Below are positions 46,958 to 59,804 of a stretch of DNA of 64,000 nt, one piece after another. The stretch lies in the NCBI GenBank assembly GCA_013396635.1, contig WBMW01003210.1, positions 209,882-273,881 of the forward strand, in the 5' to 3' direction. The first letter of the stretch is position 1. Each line of letters starts with the position of its first letter. This stretch comes from Penelope pileata. Its lineage: Eukaryota; Chordata; Aves; Galliformes; Cracidae. The position numbers and the translations under genes were made by a program. The notes beneath the pieces are model-generated. The model ran no database searches, was not told the origin of the DNA, and worked only from the letters and a program-made list of their open reading frames with translations.

Positions 46958-47380
46958 TCAGGTTTACGTTTAAAACGGATTCTAAGATTTTATTCCTTTA
47001 TCTAAATGATATCTTTTGGGCTTGAACACTTCAAGAGAAATCAGCAGAAGTCCTTATAGAAAAAGCTTAGTTATAGCTGGAGAATAAGAAATCCACCAGT
47101 GCAAGATAATCTTAGAAGGAAAAGTTAATATACGAAGGACAAAGCTATGAAAACACTAAAGATCAGAACATTCATTCTGATAATGAAATCGATCAGTTAT
47201 AAAATGGTCTTCCAAAGTGGCTTTCCCATACAAGTAATCAACTGAAATCAAACTAAAAAAATAAATAAACAATATTGTAACATAAGATAAAGCTGACAGT
47301 CTGATGCCTATACAGTACCTATAAAACCCAACAAATTAAAAAGAGAATAGAAGTAAAAGATTCTTGGAGGAAAAAGGTAA

Positions 47381-47399
47381 AAAAAAAAANTATTTGGGG

Positions 47400-47430
<31 letters not shown>
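47381..47430. repeat. poly(A) tract with an unresolved base
   Basis: Nine A, an N at 47390, a short TATTTGGGG interruption, then about 30 A. The N shows that this stretch was hard to sequence or assemble. No retrocopy reading frame precedes it. Confidence 0.85.
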
Positions 47431-47433
<3 letters not shown>

Positions 47434-48385
47434 GCTTCCTTTGAAGCTTTTTTTGGCATGTTCCAGGTCAAACAAATTTTCCAAACTGATGTTACAGAAC
47501 TGAGTCTGAAATGATTGTGCCTTCTTTTGTCCATAGCTTGAATTAACTCACAGATATTATAATAATCAAAATGAAACATTAAGCTGAAACAATTTACTTG
47601 CTCCAATGTACAATAATGATTTTGGTACATCTCAGACCTTCAGACTCATGCTTCTCTCTGGTAATCCAGTTCAAACAGGGCGTATTTGCCATTGTATTCT
47701 TCAGTTAAAATCTGAACGTATTCTAGCTAAAAGTTTTCCACTCAGTTTTGTAGGGACTGTTCTTAAGGCCAACAGTTTCCCCAGATGCTACAGCAGCCAT
47801 AAGTTTACTTACAAAAAAAGCCAAAAGGACTTCACTAATTCTTTCTCTGTGAAGCAGCAACTGTACACACAACTCATATTCACTGTCAAACACTCATGCA
47901 GGAGTGCACACATATATAATGTACATAACAAATATTGACATTGTCAGTAGGGTTCCTTGAATTTCTTTAAAACAACATTGCTTAATGCATGGTATTACAG
48001 CACCTAATTAAGCAAGAAGTAACTTGGCTAGATGGTGACCTTTTCCAAGTTATTTCTGTATGTAACAGGCTGCATGAAATATGAAATTTCAGGTCCTGAA
48101 TGAAACTTAGCAAAAAAAAGACTTACTTTTTTGCGCTACCATTCTAGAGTGCTGTGCAAATGACTAGGATTTTTAAGGCAAAATCATAGTACGTGACATT
48201 TCATTTTCATAAACTTTTCATTCCACAAAAGCATGTTTTTAATGATATGATCCTTGTAAAATATTAATGCCTTCGCTGCATGTGACAAAATTTATAAAGC
48301 AATATATTCTGTCATTTATGAGAATGTCCACTATAAGTGCACTCCAGATAAAGAGAGACAATTCCATCAAAAAAGTGAAATATTC

Positions 48386-48457
48386 AAAAAGTATCTTTTG
48401 ATACTTTTTTTGATACTTTTTTAAAGCTGTGATTTGTATTTGCTGTGATTTGTACAC
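48386..48457. repeat. hairpin and two short tandem duplications
   Basis: AAAAAGTATC (48386-48395) and GATACTTTTT (48400-48409) are perfect inverted arms around TTTT. The right arm is then duplicated (TTGATACTTTTTT twice), and GCTGTGATTTGTA also occurs twice just downstream. Confidence 0.8.
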
Positions 48458-48982
48458 TGTGTCATTAACCTGAAATATAACTTCAAAACAAATGTCAATG
48501 AGCTCTATAGAGCCTTTAAGTAAGGCCCAATTCCAAGTAACAATGAACTCATTTCAGGCAAAGGAAATTTCTCACACAGAAGGAAATTGTAAATTCTCTG
48601 TTTTATGCCTGAAGCATTTTTCACACTGACTTTGCTAGGATCACGAGTATATAACTTGTAACTGGGTGCAAAGAATTCTGCAGCATAGGCAACAACAAAC
48701 AGTTTTGTATCATATAAAATCTGTTCAGGAGGACATTTTCTGGTTTTACATTTCAAGGTTTTACTTATCACAATAAGGTTCATTTCCATGTTAATAAAAA
48801 TAATAAAAATAAATAAAATTGCACTTCTCTCCCAATTATTCAAACTCTACTGCTTTCTTTTACAACTGGAAGGTTTAAGAGAAGGAAGTTACCTGTGATA
48901 AGAAAAAATGATTCTGTGTAAGGCACAGACCTAGAAATTCAACACAGATTTATTTCCTACCCTTTTTATGCCTCTCCTGTAA

Positions 48983-49556
48983 CATGTGATTGTCCCTCTC
49001 TACTCTGCCCTTGTGAGGCCCCATCTGGAGTACTGGGTCCAGGTCTGGGTCCCCCAATACAGGAAAGACATGGAGCTGTTGGAGAGGGTTCAGAGGAGGC
49101 CACAAAGATGATCAGAGGGCTGGAGCACCTCCCCTATGAGGACAGACTGAGGGAGCTGGGCTTGTTCAGCCTGGAAAAGAGAAGGCTCCAGGGGGACATC
49201 ATTGCAGCCTTCCAGTATTTAAAAGGAGATTATAAATAGGAGGGGAGCCAACTTTTCACAAGGGGAGACAGTGATAGGACAAGGGGGAATGGTTTTAAGC
49301 TGAAGCAGGGAAGGTTTAGGTTAGACATCAGGGGGAAGTTCTTTACTGAGAGAGTGGTAAGGTGCTGGAACAGGCTGCCCAGAGAGGTTGTGGATGCCCC
49401 ATCCCTGGACATGTTCAAGGCCAGGTTGGATGGGGTCCTGGGTAACCTGATCTAGTACCAGATCTGGAGGTTGGTGGCCTTGCCTGCAGCAGTGGGGCTG
49501 GAACTTGATGATCCTTGGGGTCCTTTCCAACTCGTGCCATTCTATGATTCTATGTA
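48983..49556 (+). mobile_element. CR1 LINE 3' fragment, sense
   Basis: Shows the blocks CTCTACTCTGCCCTTGTGAG, CTTGTTCAGCCTGGAAAAGAG and GGAACAGGCTGCCCAGAGAG. It ends with CGTGCCATTCTATGATTCTATG. Codes for the last part of ORF2 with stops (for example TAAATAG near 49232). Confidence 0.93.
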
Positions 49557-52500
49557 GCTTTTAGTAACATCAACTTACTGTGGTATATGTAGAAGGTATA
49601 GAGTATAGAAATTATATCTACTGTATAAATCACATGAAATTATGAATTAATGATAATTTCATAATGAGATGTCCTTAAGTGGTTTAGCTTTATTTTAAAG
49701 CCAGCAGTATAGGAAAAGCTTATTTCTTCCCCTTGAGTGAAGTGATCGACTCAATGCTTAGAGCCAGATGAGCCCATGTTCAGCTGTTTCCACACATGAA
49801 GATGGAATTGCTGTAGTAATATTCCTCACACAAACATGCACATCCACGAAAAAAATAAAAGGAAAATGGAAATATTTATTGGTAATCACATCAGAATGTA
49901 AAAATGCTCTTCCAGAATTCTGTCATGAAAATGGAAGAGGGAGGGTAGAAAGGGAAATAGCGTCTTATCTGGCAAAACTGATTATAATATAAGCTGGATA
50001 AAAGAGAGGTATTTTACCTTGTAAACCTTGAAGATATCAAGTTCACAATCAGTTTTTAGGAATCTCACAGAAAACATTGACTGATTAAATAATAACCTAG
50101 TTAGAAAAACAAAACATATTTCCCTATGTATCACTTCTGCCAAAGAGGGAACGCATTTGTAACACAGTTTGAGAGTTTTAGAATAAAGGTATAATATACA
50201 TGTATTAATTCCCACAAGCATTGCTGAGTCGTTAATATTCAGCTCAGAAGCTGATGCTCATTAGATCTTAGATGTCTTGAAATGTTCATGTGCCAGTCTT
50301 ATAATACTGTTTAATTTAGTTGTGCAGTCAAACATATTTTTTCAGATTTGAATTCCATAGCTTTATGCTTATTCAAATATTTTATTACATTCCTGCTGCA
50401 ATTACTTTGGAAGTTAAAGTATTTTATTTAATACAAAGGCAAAAGTCTTTTTCAAGAACATAATTATTTAAAACTTTCACCTAAGTCAATTCACAGCTCA
50501 AAGTAAACTAGATTCAATAATGATCCTATTTTAAAGTTACTTTGTATTCCAGACACCTAATATAATAAAATGTAAAGAAAATTGTTGATGTAGTTGTTTT
50601 AGACCAATGCAAGGCAGGCATAGAGACTGAATTTTCATTTGGATTAGCAGAAGATATGAGAGCCAATAACTCAATTAAAACAATTGCTTTTTCAGGGCAC
50701 AGAAAAGGCAACAGGAGACAAATGAAAATACTAACAGATGACTTGTTTATTCAACTTAAAATCTTTCTAAAAAGCAAGACTATTCTGTCCTTCAATAAAA
50801 TTATTACTAATGTGGAAAAGAAGTTTTCTCTATTTCAGTTATAATACTAGCAGCAGTTTGCTTTGTGGTCAGTGCTCCCATTCTAAGAGATGGTCCTCAT
50901 TATGTAGCAGGATATCTTCCTGCATAATTAAACTCTGTCTTGGGAAGAATACTTTTATTCTCCTCTCTGCTATCAGGTATTTCACAGTTGTAAAATAAGT
51001 GTTGATTTTTTTTGTCATTCAACTTCAGAGTGCTGGCGAAATGATAACAAAGAATATAGTAGAAAGATGGCTCTCTGTCTAATACGTGGTATTCCTTTGG
51101 AAAGTAGGATCTTGCCATTTGCCCTAACATTGACATCAGTTAGCTTAGAGACCTAGAAATCTAGACCATTGATTCCTGCCTTGCTCCTCTCCTTAGGGGA
51201 ATTAACAAGCACATAGCTGGAATTCAACTCATGAACTAAGCCTTTTTTGTATAACTAGCAGTGCTGATATCTCAGATAAGAAGAATAAAGTCCTGATGTT
51301 AGTCCCTGCCAATAATCAACAACTAAACTGAGTTTCTGTGATAACAAGAGCTAAAACTGATATCCCAGACAATCATTTCCTTTCTTTGGCAATTAGGTCA
51401 CATCTCTTTAACCTAATGAATTGTTGGTGTAATCACTATAATACAGAAGGAAAACAACACCACAAGGTGAATTTGACCCCACAGTAACTTATACCTTAAC
51501 AGGGATAAGGTAGAAATTGGTTTTTATCTTCACTGATATTTTAGTACCAATTAATTTTAACAAGAGAAAATGCAGTGTCAGATAGAACAAGTAAAAACGA
51601 TTCAGTAGTTGAAAGCTGAAGTTAAAATCAGATTAGGAGGAAGATATATATTTCTAGCAGAAAGAATAAGCACCAGAATAATCACTGTCTCAAGGATTCT
51701 GCTCCTGGATTAGAAGCCTACCAGCAGGTATTTAGGTACAGCCAGAAGTTAAGGTCTGTGCCCAGGAAATACTGGACCAAATATTATTATCTGTTCTTAT
51801 CAGAAAGTTAAGAATGAGTGGCAATGATATTCTCATATGTTATGAAAACTCATCATGGACATGAACTGAGAAAAGTTGCAAGAGCCTTATTTTCATGTGC
51901 AGATCTGTAAGATGAGGAAGAGGCCCAAAAGGCCTCTCCTGTAGACCCACCTCAACAGCAGGAACAGGAGAACTGCATAGCACTATGTCAGATTTTTCAA
52001 AATATGATTTCAGCACTTAAAACTGACCTGAAACAGTTTTCCATACAATTTTACCTTGTAAATACAATAGAACTGTTCAAGCCTTCATGAGCAGTAGAAT
52101 ACTAATTATTTGGGGAAATTTCACAGGATACTCATACATATGATATGTCCAAGATTTACTATTTAACAGATGAAAAAGAGGTTTCTGACTAATTAAAATC
52201 ACAGGGGAATAGCAAAAACCTTATCTCAGGACATGAAGTGAGAAAAAAAATAACCAGGTGTTTTACCCTTCAGAAAGGTTTGCTTAAGCATTTCAAGCCA
52301 TTTCAGTGCTAACAGGTCTCATTTCCCTGATGTAATTAGTAAAAGAAACAACAATTACCAATAGGTTCATTAAATAAATCAACCCTGTTGCTCATTGTGA
52401 AGTTAATTATCAGTAATGCAAGTGATTGTTATGGACACAATTTGTTGGTATTCAGGAGCAACACATTACTGAGGAGAGTATTACCGTGCTTTTAAATTTT

Positions 52501-55500
52501 ATCATTCAAATAGATGAATGTTTTCTGCTTTTTCATTTAATAACTGAAAATTATTCTTATTGGGAATGAGTTTTGCATTCTAATTAAGATAAAGCTTATT
52601 CAGAGTGCAATAAATGAACAGTCTTATCCTTGTTTCTATAAAATAGTTTTGCTTACATTCATGTCGTGTAACTCTGACCTACCAGCAACATAATACGAGT
52701 ACTTATTGTTGTGAAACTCTCCATTTAATATCACTTATGGCAATAAGGACCCATCAGAGTATTAGCTTTTTTTTTGCCAGGAAATAGCCTCATACACATC
52801 AATTTCCATTCTTACCTGGCTGGAAGCCTCTGTCTTGTTCTGGTCTTGGCTTTGTAATATTCCATCTATTCCATAAAACGATATACATAGGCATGAAACT
52901 CTTGACCCTTTGGGAAAAAACCTGACTTGTTCTTACATTTTTGCACTATAGTTTTGCTGGAATATCTCCTTGATTTTAATGTTTTTTATCTATATTTTCA
53001 AGATGAGTGATCACCTTTGTCCACTGTATGCATGTATATCTTTATCTTTTATTTAAAATAAAAAGGTTATCCAGTGCTCCTGAGGAAAAATAGTAGTCAA
53101 TAGTCCTTTTTCTCAGGAGGAAAAAAAATTTCTACCATAAAAACAGAGCTCACTGCTCATGACACAGACATCCCCTGGGAATTTTCTAAGATAACATCTG
53201 AATTTCTATATGAACGAGAGCATAGGTAACTTCATCATCTCTGTTCTAATTGTATATTTCTTGCCTGCTTTCTCTAGAATAAACTCAGAGCACTTTTGTA
53301 TATAGTGACTTTTACTAATCTAAAATATCTGCATGCCATATTTTTCCTCTTATTCTATTCACAGGGAGTGCAACATACTGAAGTGTAATAAATACTGGCA
53401 TTAGTTTTATAGCAAAGTAGTACTGCCATTGCTTTTTCCGCAGTCTTTCTTCTGTCCAGAAAAGATTCTCCAAGTTCCCTCCATAAGGTTTCTCGAGAAT
53501 TTTTGCAGCTCACACCCATTTTCAAAGATTATTTAATACTGAGAATCAGTTAGTGGCAGTTACTACACTGTATTATGATATTTTGATCACTGTTTTCCCT
53601 CCTGTCAAAATTTACCAGTATTTTGTGACAGAGGAAAAAACATGCCAACTATTGACTTAGTTGTGTTTAAATTCAACATGGCAACAGAAAGACTTAATAT
53701 TGCCCATCCAGGGAGCAAAAAGCCAAGCAATATTCAGCTGACCAGAAACCTTTCCCCTAATCTGCTCTGTTTCATAATTATTTATTTTTATTACACAAGT
53801 GTCAAAGAAAGAAAGGTTCCCTTTTATTTAGTCTTTGTGCAAACAATGGAGTAAGAATCACAATATGTCCAAAGAGCTTGAAAGTCAAACCAGAGCTCAC
53901 AATTTCAATTAGCGTCTCTCAAAAGATGGAAGTGTTTTCTTTTGGATCTGGCATCCAAGTAATGTGAAAATTGTTTTCATGTGAATTAATAGAAATCAAG
54001 GAAAGAGAATTAAGATAGTATATATAACATAAGCAGTTACCTCTAAAGCAAGTGGCTTCAAGTACATGGAGCTTTAAAAAAAAAAAAAAAAAACATAAAT
54101 CGCAAATAAATAGAAAAAAATTATCAGTTTTCAGAATTTTTCTCAGTATACTCAGCTGCAAATTGGCAGGACATTCCAGTCCAAGTAAACAAGTTACACT
54201 ACACATCAAAATAATATACACCATTTTAAAACCCACCCTTTATTCAGCAGAAGCCCATTTACTAGATGTATTAAAAGAAATATTTCACAATCCCAGACAT
54301 TCAAGAAATATTAGTTACTCTATTTATTCCCACTGCATTTTAAGATTATTCAGCTGGCAGTTGCTAAGGCAACAGCCTTCATTTATTTCAAGTATTATCA
54401 GAATGAGAATACTGCTCTGCAAGAGATAAGGCTACAAAAAATAATAGCATTAGATCTAAATAAGTGAGCAATATACATATTTCTGTTTGAGTACACACAT
54501 GCTCAGAGGCGAGGGGTAGGTGGCATAAGCTCAAGTGAGTTTAAACTGTTTGAGTTTTGTCTAACTGCCAGCTTTTCTCATTTGTCTCTTACAGAAAATG
54601 CATGAGAATATCCTCAAAGAGTTCTCAACCTTTTCTGTAAATATAATCAACTGCAATCGTGTTAATATGTTAGGGCATTGCTAAGGAATACAAATTCTTT
54701 TTTGCTAAAGAAAGCATTTCAGCTACACAAGTTTTGCAAATCAGCAGGTGATGACAATGTGGCACATATTCAAAAGGCAACCCAGACTACCATGAAAGCT
54801 GAGCTTTAGAACGATGAGTTTGCCAAACATTCACCAGCAGGAGAGCAAGACCTCTTACATGTCTCACTATTGTTAAGCAAAAGCAAGTTGAGCCTCAAGA
54901 CAGAAAATAGATTTTAAAGCATTTTCAGACAATGTCCTTTTCTTTCCCCTCCTAGCAGACAGGAGTTCTTCAAGTATATTAGAAGACTTGCAATCTCTTC
55001 TTTGGATCCTTTGCACCTTCTTTTTGGTGCTTAGTATCCCAACAGGTAGTGAGGATTAACCCCCGAAGAAGCTCCTATAAGCATGTGTTACGATGGGTGA
55101 AATTGGTGAAAGCATGGATTCTAATGGCACAAAGAAATCACTGTAGAGAAGAATTTCCCTCCTGAAAATGTGGACACCTGCATTTGCCAGGGAGAAAAAA
55201 AAGCCAGAAAAACCACATGTATAAATAAAAGCCAATGGAGTGAGGGTTGGGACTTTGGTATTTCAAAGGTGTATAGCATGTTTGTGTCTTCTCCTAGTTG
55301 TTTTAATTCAGGAAAGATCACATCCATTGCTCTTCTCCCACAGCATACATCATAAAATACACTTACAATACACTGCTTACACAAAGCAGTCTGTACTACC
55401 CATCTTCTGTCCAAATCCTTCCAGCCTTTCCTAAGCTCCACAAAGACAGCAATTGTTCAGCTGACCCAAAACATTCTAGCAACTAAAGGATACCGATATA

Positions 55501-57021
55501 ACCTAAGGTAATCTGCATTCTTGTTAGAAAGATTTACTTCAGCTGAAGTATACAAACTTGCAAGGTTTCTTCCAGACTGCAGGCCAAAGTCTGAGATCTT
55601 TACTCACACCGTCCTGTGTCTCCATGTGTGCTAAAAACTTGTCAGAGGCCTATAGAGGTTTTCTGAGACAAGGATTTGCATAGTAACAGAAAAGAATGTA
55701 CAGAAATTCTCCATTATTTCTCACATTTCTGTTAAAACATACGTATGGAAGCCTGGGGATCCAAAATCTGCTTGTAAGAGGTTTCCTCAAGAAACAATAC
55801 CCTATGAGGAAACAAATTTTATTCTATTCATTTGGGGCTTCAATCTATTTTTCTTATAAAAAGAAAAGGGAATTGTTGTTTGTAAAGCCTTTTCATATTC
55901 CAGCACAATTAGTAAACATTCCTCTTCACTTCTAATGGGCCTGAAAGACTGGAAGAAAAAAAGCCTGAATATCTGTCAGAGCAGACTGTTACAGAACAGA
56001 TAAAAGAGAAAACGATTGTTTGCAGCATCGGTGCACTGTGTTTTTCTTACACTCTATCAGACTTTAGAAAATACTTTCAGTTTCACCAAAGGACAGGAAT
56101 GCCATAGCTAGTCCTCAACTGATGGATTGGAACTGGGTTTCCTCAAGTTGTATAGATCCAGGAATTATGAGACCTCTGCCTCCATGCTTAAGACATCAGG
56201 AGGACCATTATGCAGGCACACTCATATTTAACATTCGTTTTGAGAGATTTCTTTGAAAGTTGAAATGAGGGAAATACCACTAAAGGAAAACTAAAATATT
56301 GCAAAAGTACAATATGAGTAATCTATATATGCATAAATATAGCAAGCTTTAGGATGTGCGGGGGGGGGGAAGAGAGAATTTCATGAAACGCAGCGTGTGT
56401 AAACCAAAACAGCCTGAAGCAACTTACCTAACATTGTGGCAATTTACAGTTTTGTACAATATTCATGAAATGCTAACACTAAATTAACAAACTTAAAACA
56501 TTGTTGGCCTTTTGAATGCACGTGTAATTACTGCATTAGAGACAGTAGAATAAGCAATATTGAATTCTGTGTTTAAATTGAGCTCCCTCCTTTCCTTTTA
56601 CCGTTGTGCTTTATTGAATGATTGCCTTGTATTGCATTCTCTGCTCAATTAGGAAATCTTCTGTAAGTAAGAGAGGTTTCATCATCAACAAGGAACATGA
56701 TAGCACACAGATTGCTAGATAAATTCTGGAGTGTCATGAGAACATACGGAAGAGACTACACCTTGAACTGCATCATCCAGACAGCTGGAGGGGCTGTCCG
56801 GCTGGCACGTGTCCCAGTACACCTTGTACTGTATTTTAAGATAAGTCTGGCCAGTCCACTGCCATGGAACCAACAACAACTCTAGTCTGCACTGATGGAG
56901 AAGTATTGCATTTTATTCTATTCTATCAGTCACTTCTGTTGCTGAAGCTTCTAGAAATAAAACATCAGAGCCACAGAGCCAATGAAACAAATTGGGTTTT
57001 TTTGATCCTTTGCATAATCTG
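49557..57021. other. long AT-rich intergenic stretch, no recognised genes
   Basis: About 7.5 kb with no CR1 tail, LTR or coding exon that I can recognise. It has a poly(A) run at 54076-54093 and a G9 run near 56359-56367. The least AT-rich part is about 56690-56880; its open frames have no recognisable homology. Confidence 0.65.
54076..54093. repeat. poly(A) tract
   Basis: An A run of about 18. Confidence 0.8.
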
Positions 57022-57143
57022 GACATTGGACAAAGCTTTCAGACATAATTTTGGTGGTCCTGCGTGGAGACAGTAGTCAGACTCACGGGTCCTATCCGAC
57101 TCAGGATATTCTTTGATTCCATGATTCTATGATACTGGGACTG
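57022..57143 (+). mobile_element. CR1 LINE 3' tail, sense
   Basis: AGACATAATTTTGGTGGTCC, then a degenerate GGAGACAGTAGTCAGACTC and a 3' end GATTCCATGATTCTATGATA. Related in layout to the copy at 34853-35096. Confidence 0.8.
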
Positions 57144-57926
57144 AAGAAAGGCAAAAAACTCAGTCTTGAGTAAATGCAAAAAAAGACTGATGTATCTCCA
57201 AAAGTTTCACAAAGTCAGCAAAATAGACATATACAATACAGAATGAAAACATTTTATTTCAGCCCTTTTAAAATACAATTAACTTTTCCATAACAATAAT
57301 TTGAAAAAAAAAAAAAAACAATAGTTTTAATGTTAATATTTATGGAGGTGGAGGAAGATTAACAATAATTCATTTTCATCAAACAAAACACTTCAATCTC
57401 TCATTTCATTAAGGAAGGTAAAAAAAAAAAAAAATGTGGTATATGCCTTCAAATATTTTTTCATCCAGCATATAAATATAAAAATCCCTTATTGTCATAA
57501 CACCCTTTTTTTTCCCCACACAGTCTTAAACTTTTATAGTCTTATTCATTTTTAAACAGTCGCACAATAACACCTCAGTGATTTTGTTTTTAGTGGTGTT
57601 AAAATTACATAAACAACCAACTTAGAACGTATGACATTTTCATGTAATCTGAAGAACCCTTCTAATGGCACTGTATATTCTACTTGTTGACACCATTTTC
57701 ATATTTATACCTACAAAACTGCATTTTTTCTTAAGGTAGTCTCCTTTCAAAAGATAAGAGATGAGAGATATTGATTCTATGCACAGAATATAGATACATA
57801 TAATAATTTGCAAAAACTAAAATTTTGAAGATAAGTATTAAGAAAGAGGTTTTACATGTCAAATTACTGATGTATTAAAACTTATGTATTTGATCATTTT
57901 GAACAACCATTGAAATGCTCCTTTTT
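57144..57926. other. AT-rich spacer with A tracts
   Basis: Two A runs (about 57303-57317 and 57420-57434). Nothing else is recognised. Confidence 0.7.
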
Positions 57927-58212
57927 ATGTGGTCTGTTACTGATAGGTCAGTGGGGTACAATTTTAAATTAAGAGAGAAGAGATTTAGATTAGATGTTAG
58001 GAAGAAATTCTTTACTGAAAGGGTGGTGAGATACATGCACAGGCAGCCCAGAGAAGCTGTGAATGCCCCACCCCTGGATGCACTCAAGACGAGGTTGGAT
58101 GGGGCCCTGGGCAGCCTGATCCAGTGGGTGACAGCCCTGCCCATAGTGGGGCAGTTGGAACTAGATGGTCTTAAAGGTCCCTTTCAACCTAAGCCAACCT
58201 ATGACTCCATAA
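57927..58212 (+). mobile_element. CR1 LINE 3' fragment, sense
   Basis: Contains AGATGTTAGGAAGAAATTC, CAGGCAGCCCAGAGAAGCTG, GGTTGGATGGGGCCCTGGGC and a decayed tail. A 119-codon + frame across it is a remnant of the ORF2 C-terminus, not a host gene. Confidence 0.9.
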
Positions 58213-58786
58213 TTATTGCACCTATCTTTAGGTGTGAAAAATTATTGCAAAGAGTTTACTCTAGAAGGATTTGAATTATGTGCATCAAATAAAATTCTGT
58301 AGTAATATTACAACTAAGAGACATTTTTCCATTGCTAAGTGTGATACCAGTTCTACTTTGTAGTATCATTCCTATCTAAACTACAGCCAAGTGCTCTTAC
58401 TCAACTCTATCTAAAAAGTCTACAATCTTTTGTTTTGCTCAGTGGATACACAAGCTGCAGCCTCCTCCAGAGAGTTCAGCAAAGTTGAGCCTGTGGCATA
58501 AAAATTCAAGAGAAGAATTGGAAAATGCCAATATACTATTACTCTGTTTCACAACATCAGTCCCTGATGCAGGAAATATATAATTCTTGTCCTCAAGAGT
58601 AATCTGCGGTCTATTTGTGTTCAATGTGTTCTATATACTGTAAATGGCTTTAGTGTCAGAAATTAATTAGATCTATTGCTCAGACAGATGATCATTTTCA
58701 ATCACCCATACAAAAAAAAATACGTCCTCTGCAATAATAAAGAGCAACCAAACAAGGAAGAAAAAATAAGGATAATTACAAATACA

Positions 58787-58865
58787 AAATCATAGAATAT
58801 CCTGAGTTAGGAAGGACCCATAAGGATCATAGACTATACCTTCCTTGCAGGAGTCAGACCTAAAT
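58787..58865 (-). mobile_element. CR1 LINE 3' tail, antisense, very short
   Basis: AATCATAGAATATCCTGAGT, then AGGAAGGACCCATAAGGATC, is the reverse complement of a CR1 3' end. Only about 80 bp survive. Confidence 0.8.
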
Positions 58866-59751
58866 GCTGATAATGTCAAACATGGTCATAGAAATGCACA
58901 TTGCACAGTGTTGCTGTTTCAGATGTAAATGAGATGCAGTCCCTAGACAGTACTTCCATAAAATGATGAATGCATAGTCTTCACATGTTTTGCTGTATTA
59001 TGTATTGTTCTAGTTCCATAAAAATTTCTCAAATTCATGTAATTTTGCCTAATCTAGAGCTTCAGGACAGAACACTTAAAAATGAAAACCATATTTTCAT
59101 TTAAAAAAATATTTTACAGCAATTTATCATATAGAAAAAGCTGCTGAGACATTCTTATAAGTGAGTTCCTTGGGTTCATTTTTGAATCTACCGAAATAGA
59201 AAATGGTAAATTCAAAAGATTAGCTCATAAAGTTAATTCTCAGCTAGTTAAAAATTATGAACTGAGCAAATGGGTGATGTTCAAATTGAATTAAATAGAA
59301 GTTTTGTATAATTTCTAAAGCTAATTTAGAAAGTGGAGACTTCCTTACTATTCAAATTAGCTCGTGTTAAGCTCTCTGTTGTGATTGAGCTATCATTCCA
59401 TTTGTATTGATGTTCTTTGAGAGATGGATCTTTTTCCACTATTAAGAAGACTGGAAACATCAATTCTAATTTTTCAGACATCACACATTGATACCTGCTT
59501 GGCTACATCCAATTACTGTTCTGTTTTTCACATTCTGGAATTACAACACCGTAATTAAAATAATTCATATCAAAATTGTTTTACCATTATTATTTAGAAT
59601 TGGCATTACTATTGATCTGAGGCTTCCTCTGGGATTAGAGTCTTATTCTGCCTCTTAGCATCAAAACTAAGATAAAGGCATATCTTCAGATCCAGATCAC
59701 CCATATCTTATTTATAATATATGACTTATAGGGACATCAACCACTTGCACG

Positions 59752-59790
59752 AAAAAAAAAAAAAAGAAGGAAAGAAAGAAAGAAAAAAGG
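59752..59790. repeat. A-rich/(GAAA)n simple repeat
   Basis: An A run followed by GAAG/GAAA units directly before a CR1 copy. Confidence 0.8.
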
Positions 59791-59804
59791 ACTTGAAAGA
59801 AGAA

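Larger units (their letters stand above)
46958..48982. other. intergenic DNA with poly(A) tract and N
   Basis: AT-rich. Contains a poly(A) region with a single unresolved base (47381-47430) and a hairpin/tandem cluster at 48386-48457. No gene recognised. Confidence 0.7.
58213..59804. other. intergenic DNA, mostly featureless
   Basis: AT-rich. Includes a short antisense CR1 tail at 58787-58865 and a GAAA-rich repeat at 59752-59790, both listed separately. No gene recognised. Confidence 0.7.

Noticed and set aside
47401..47430. Poly(A) tract as the tail of a retrocopied mRNA
   Set aside because: No coding homology precedes it on either strand, and the tract includes an unresolved base.
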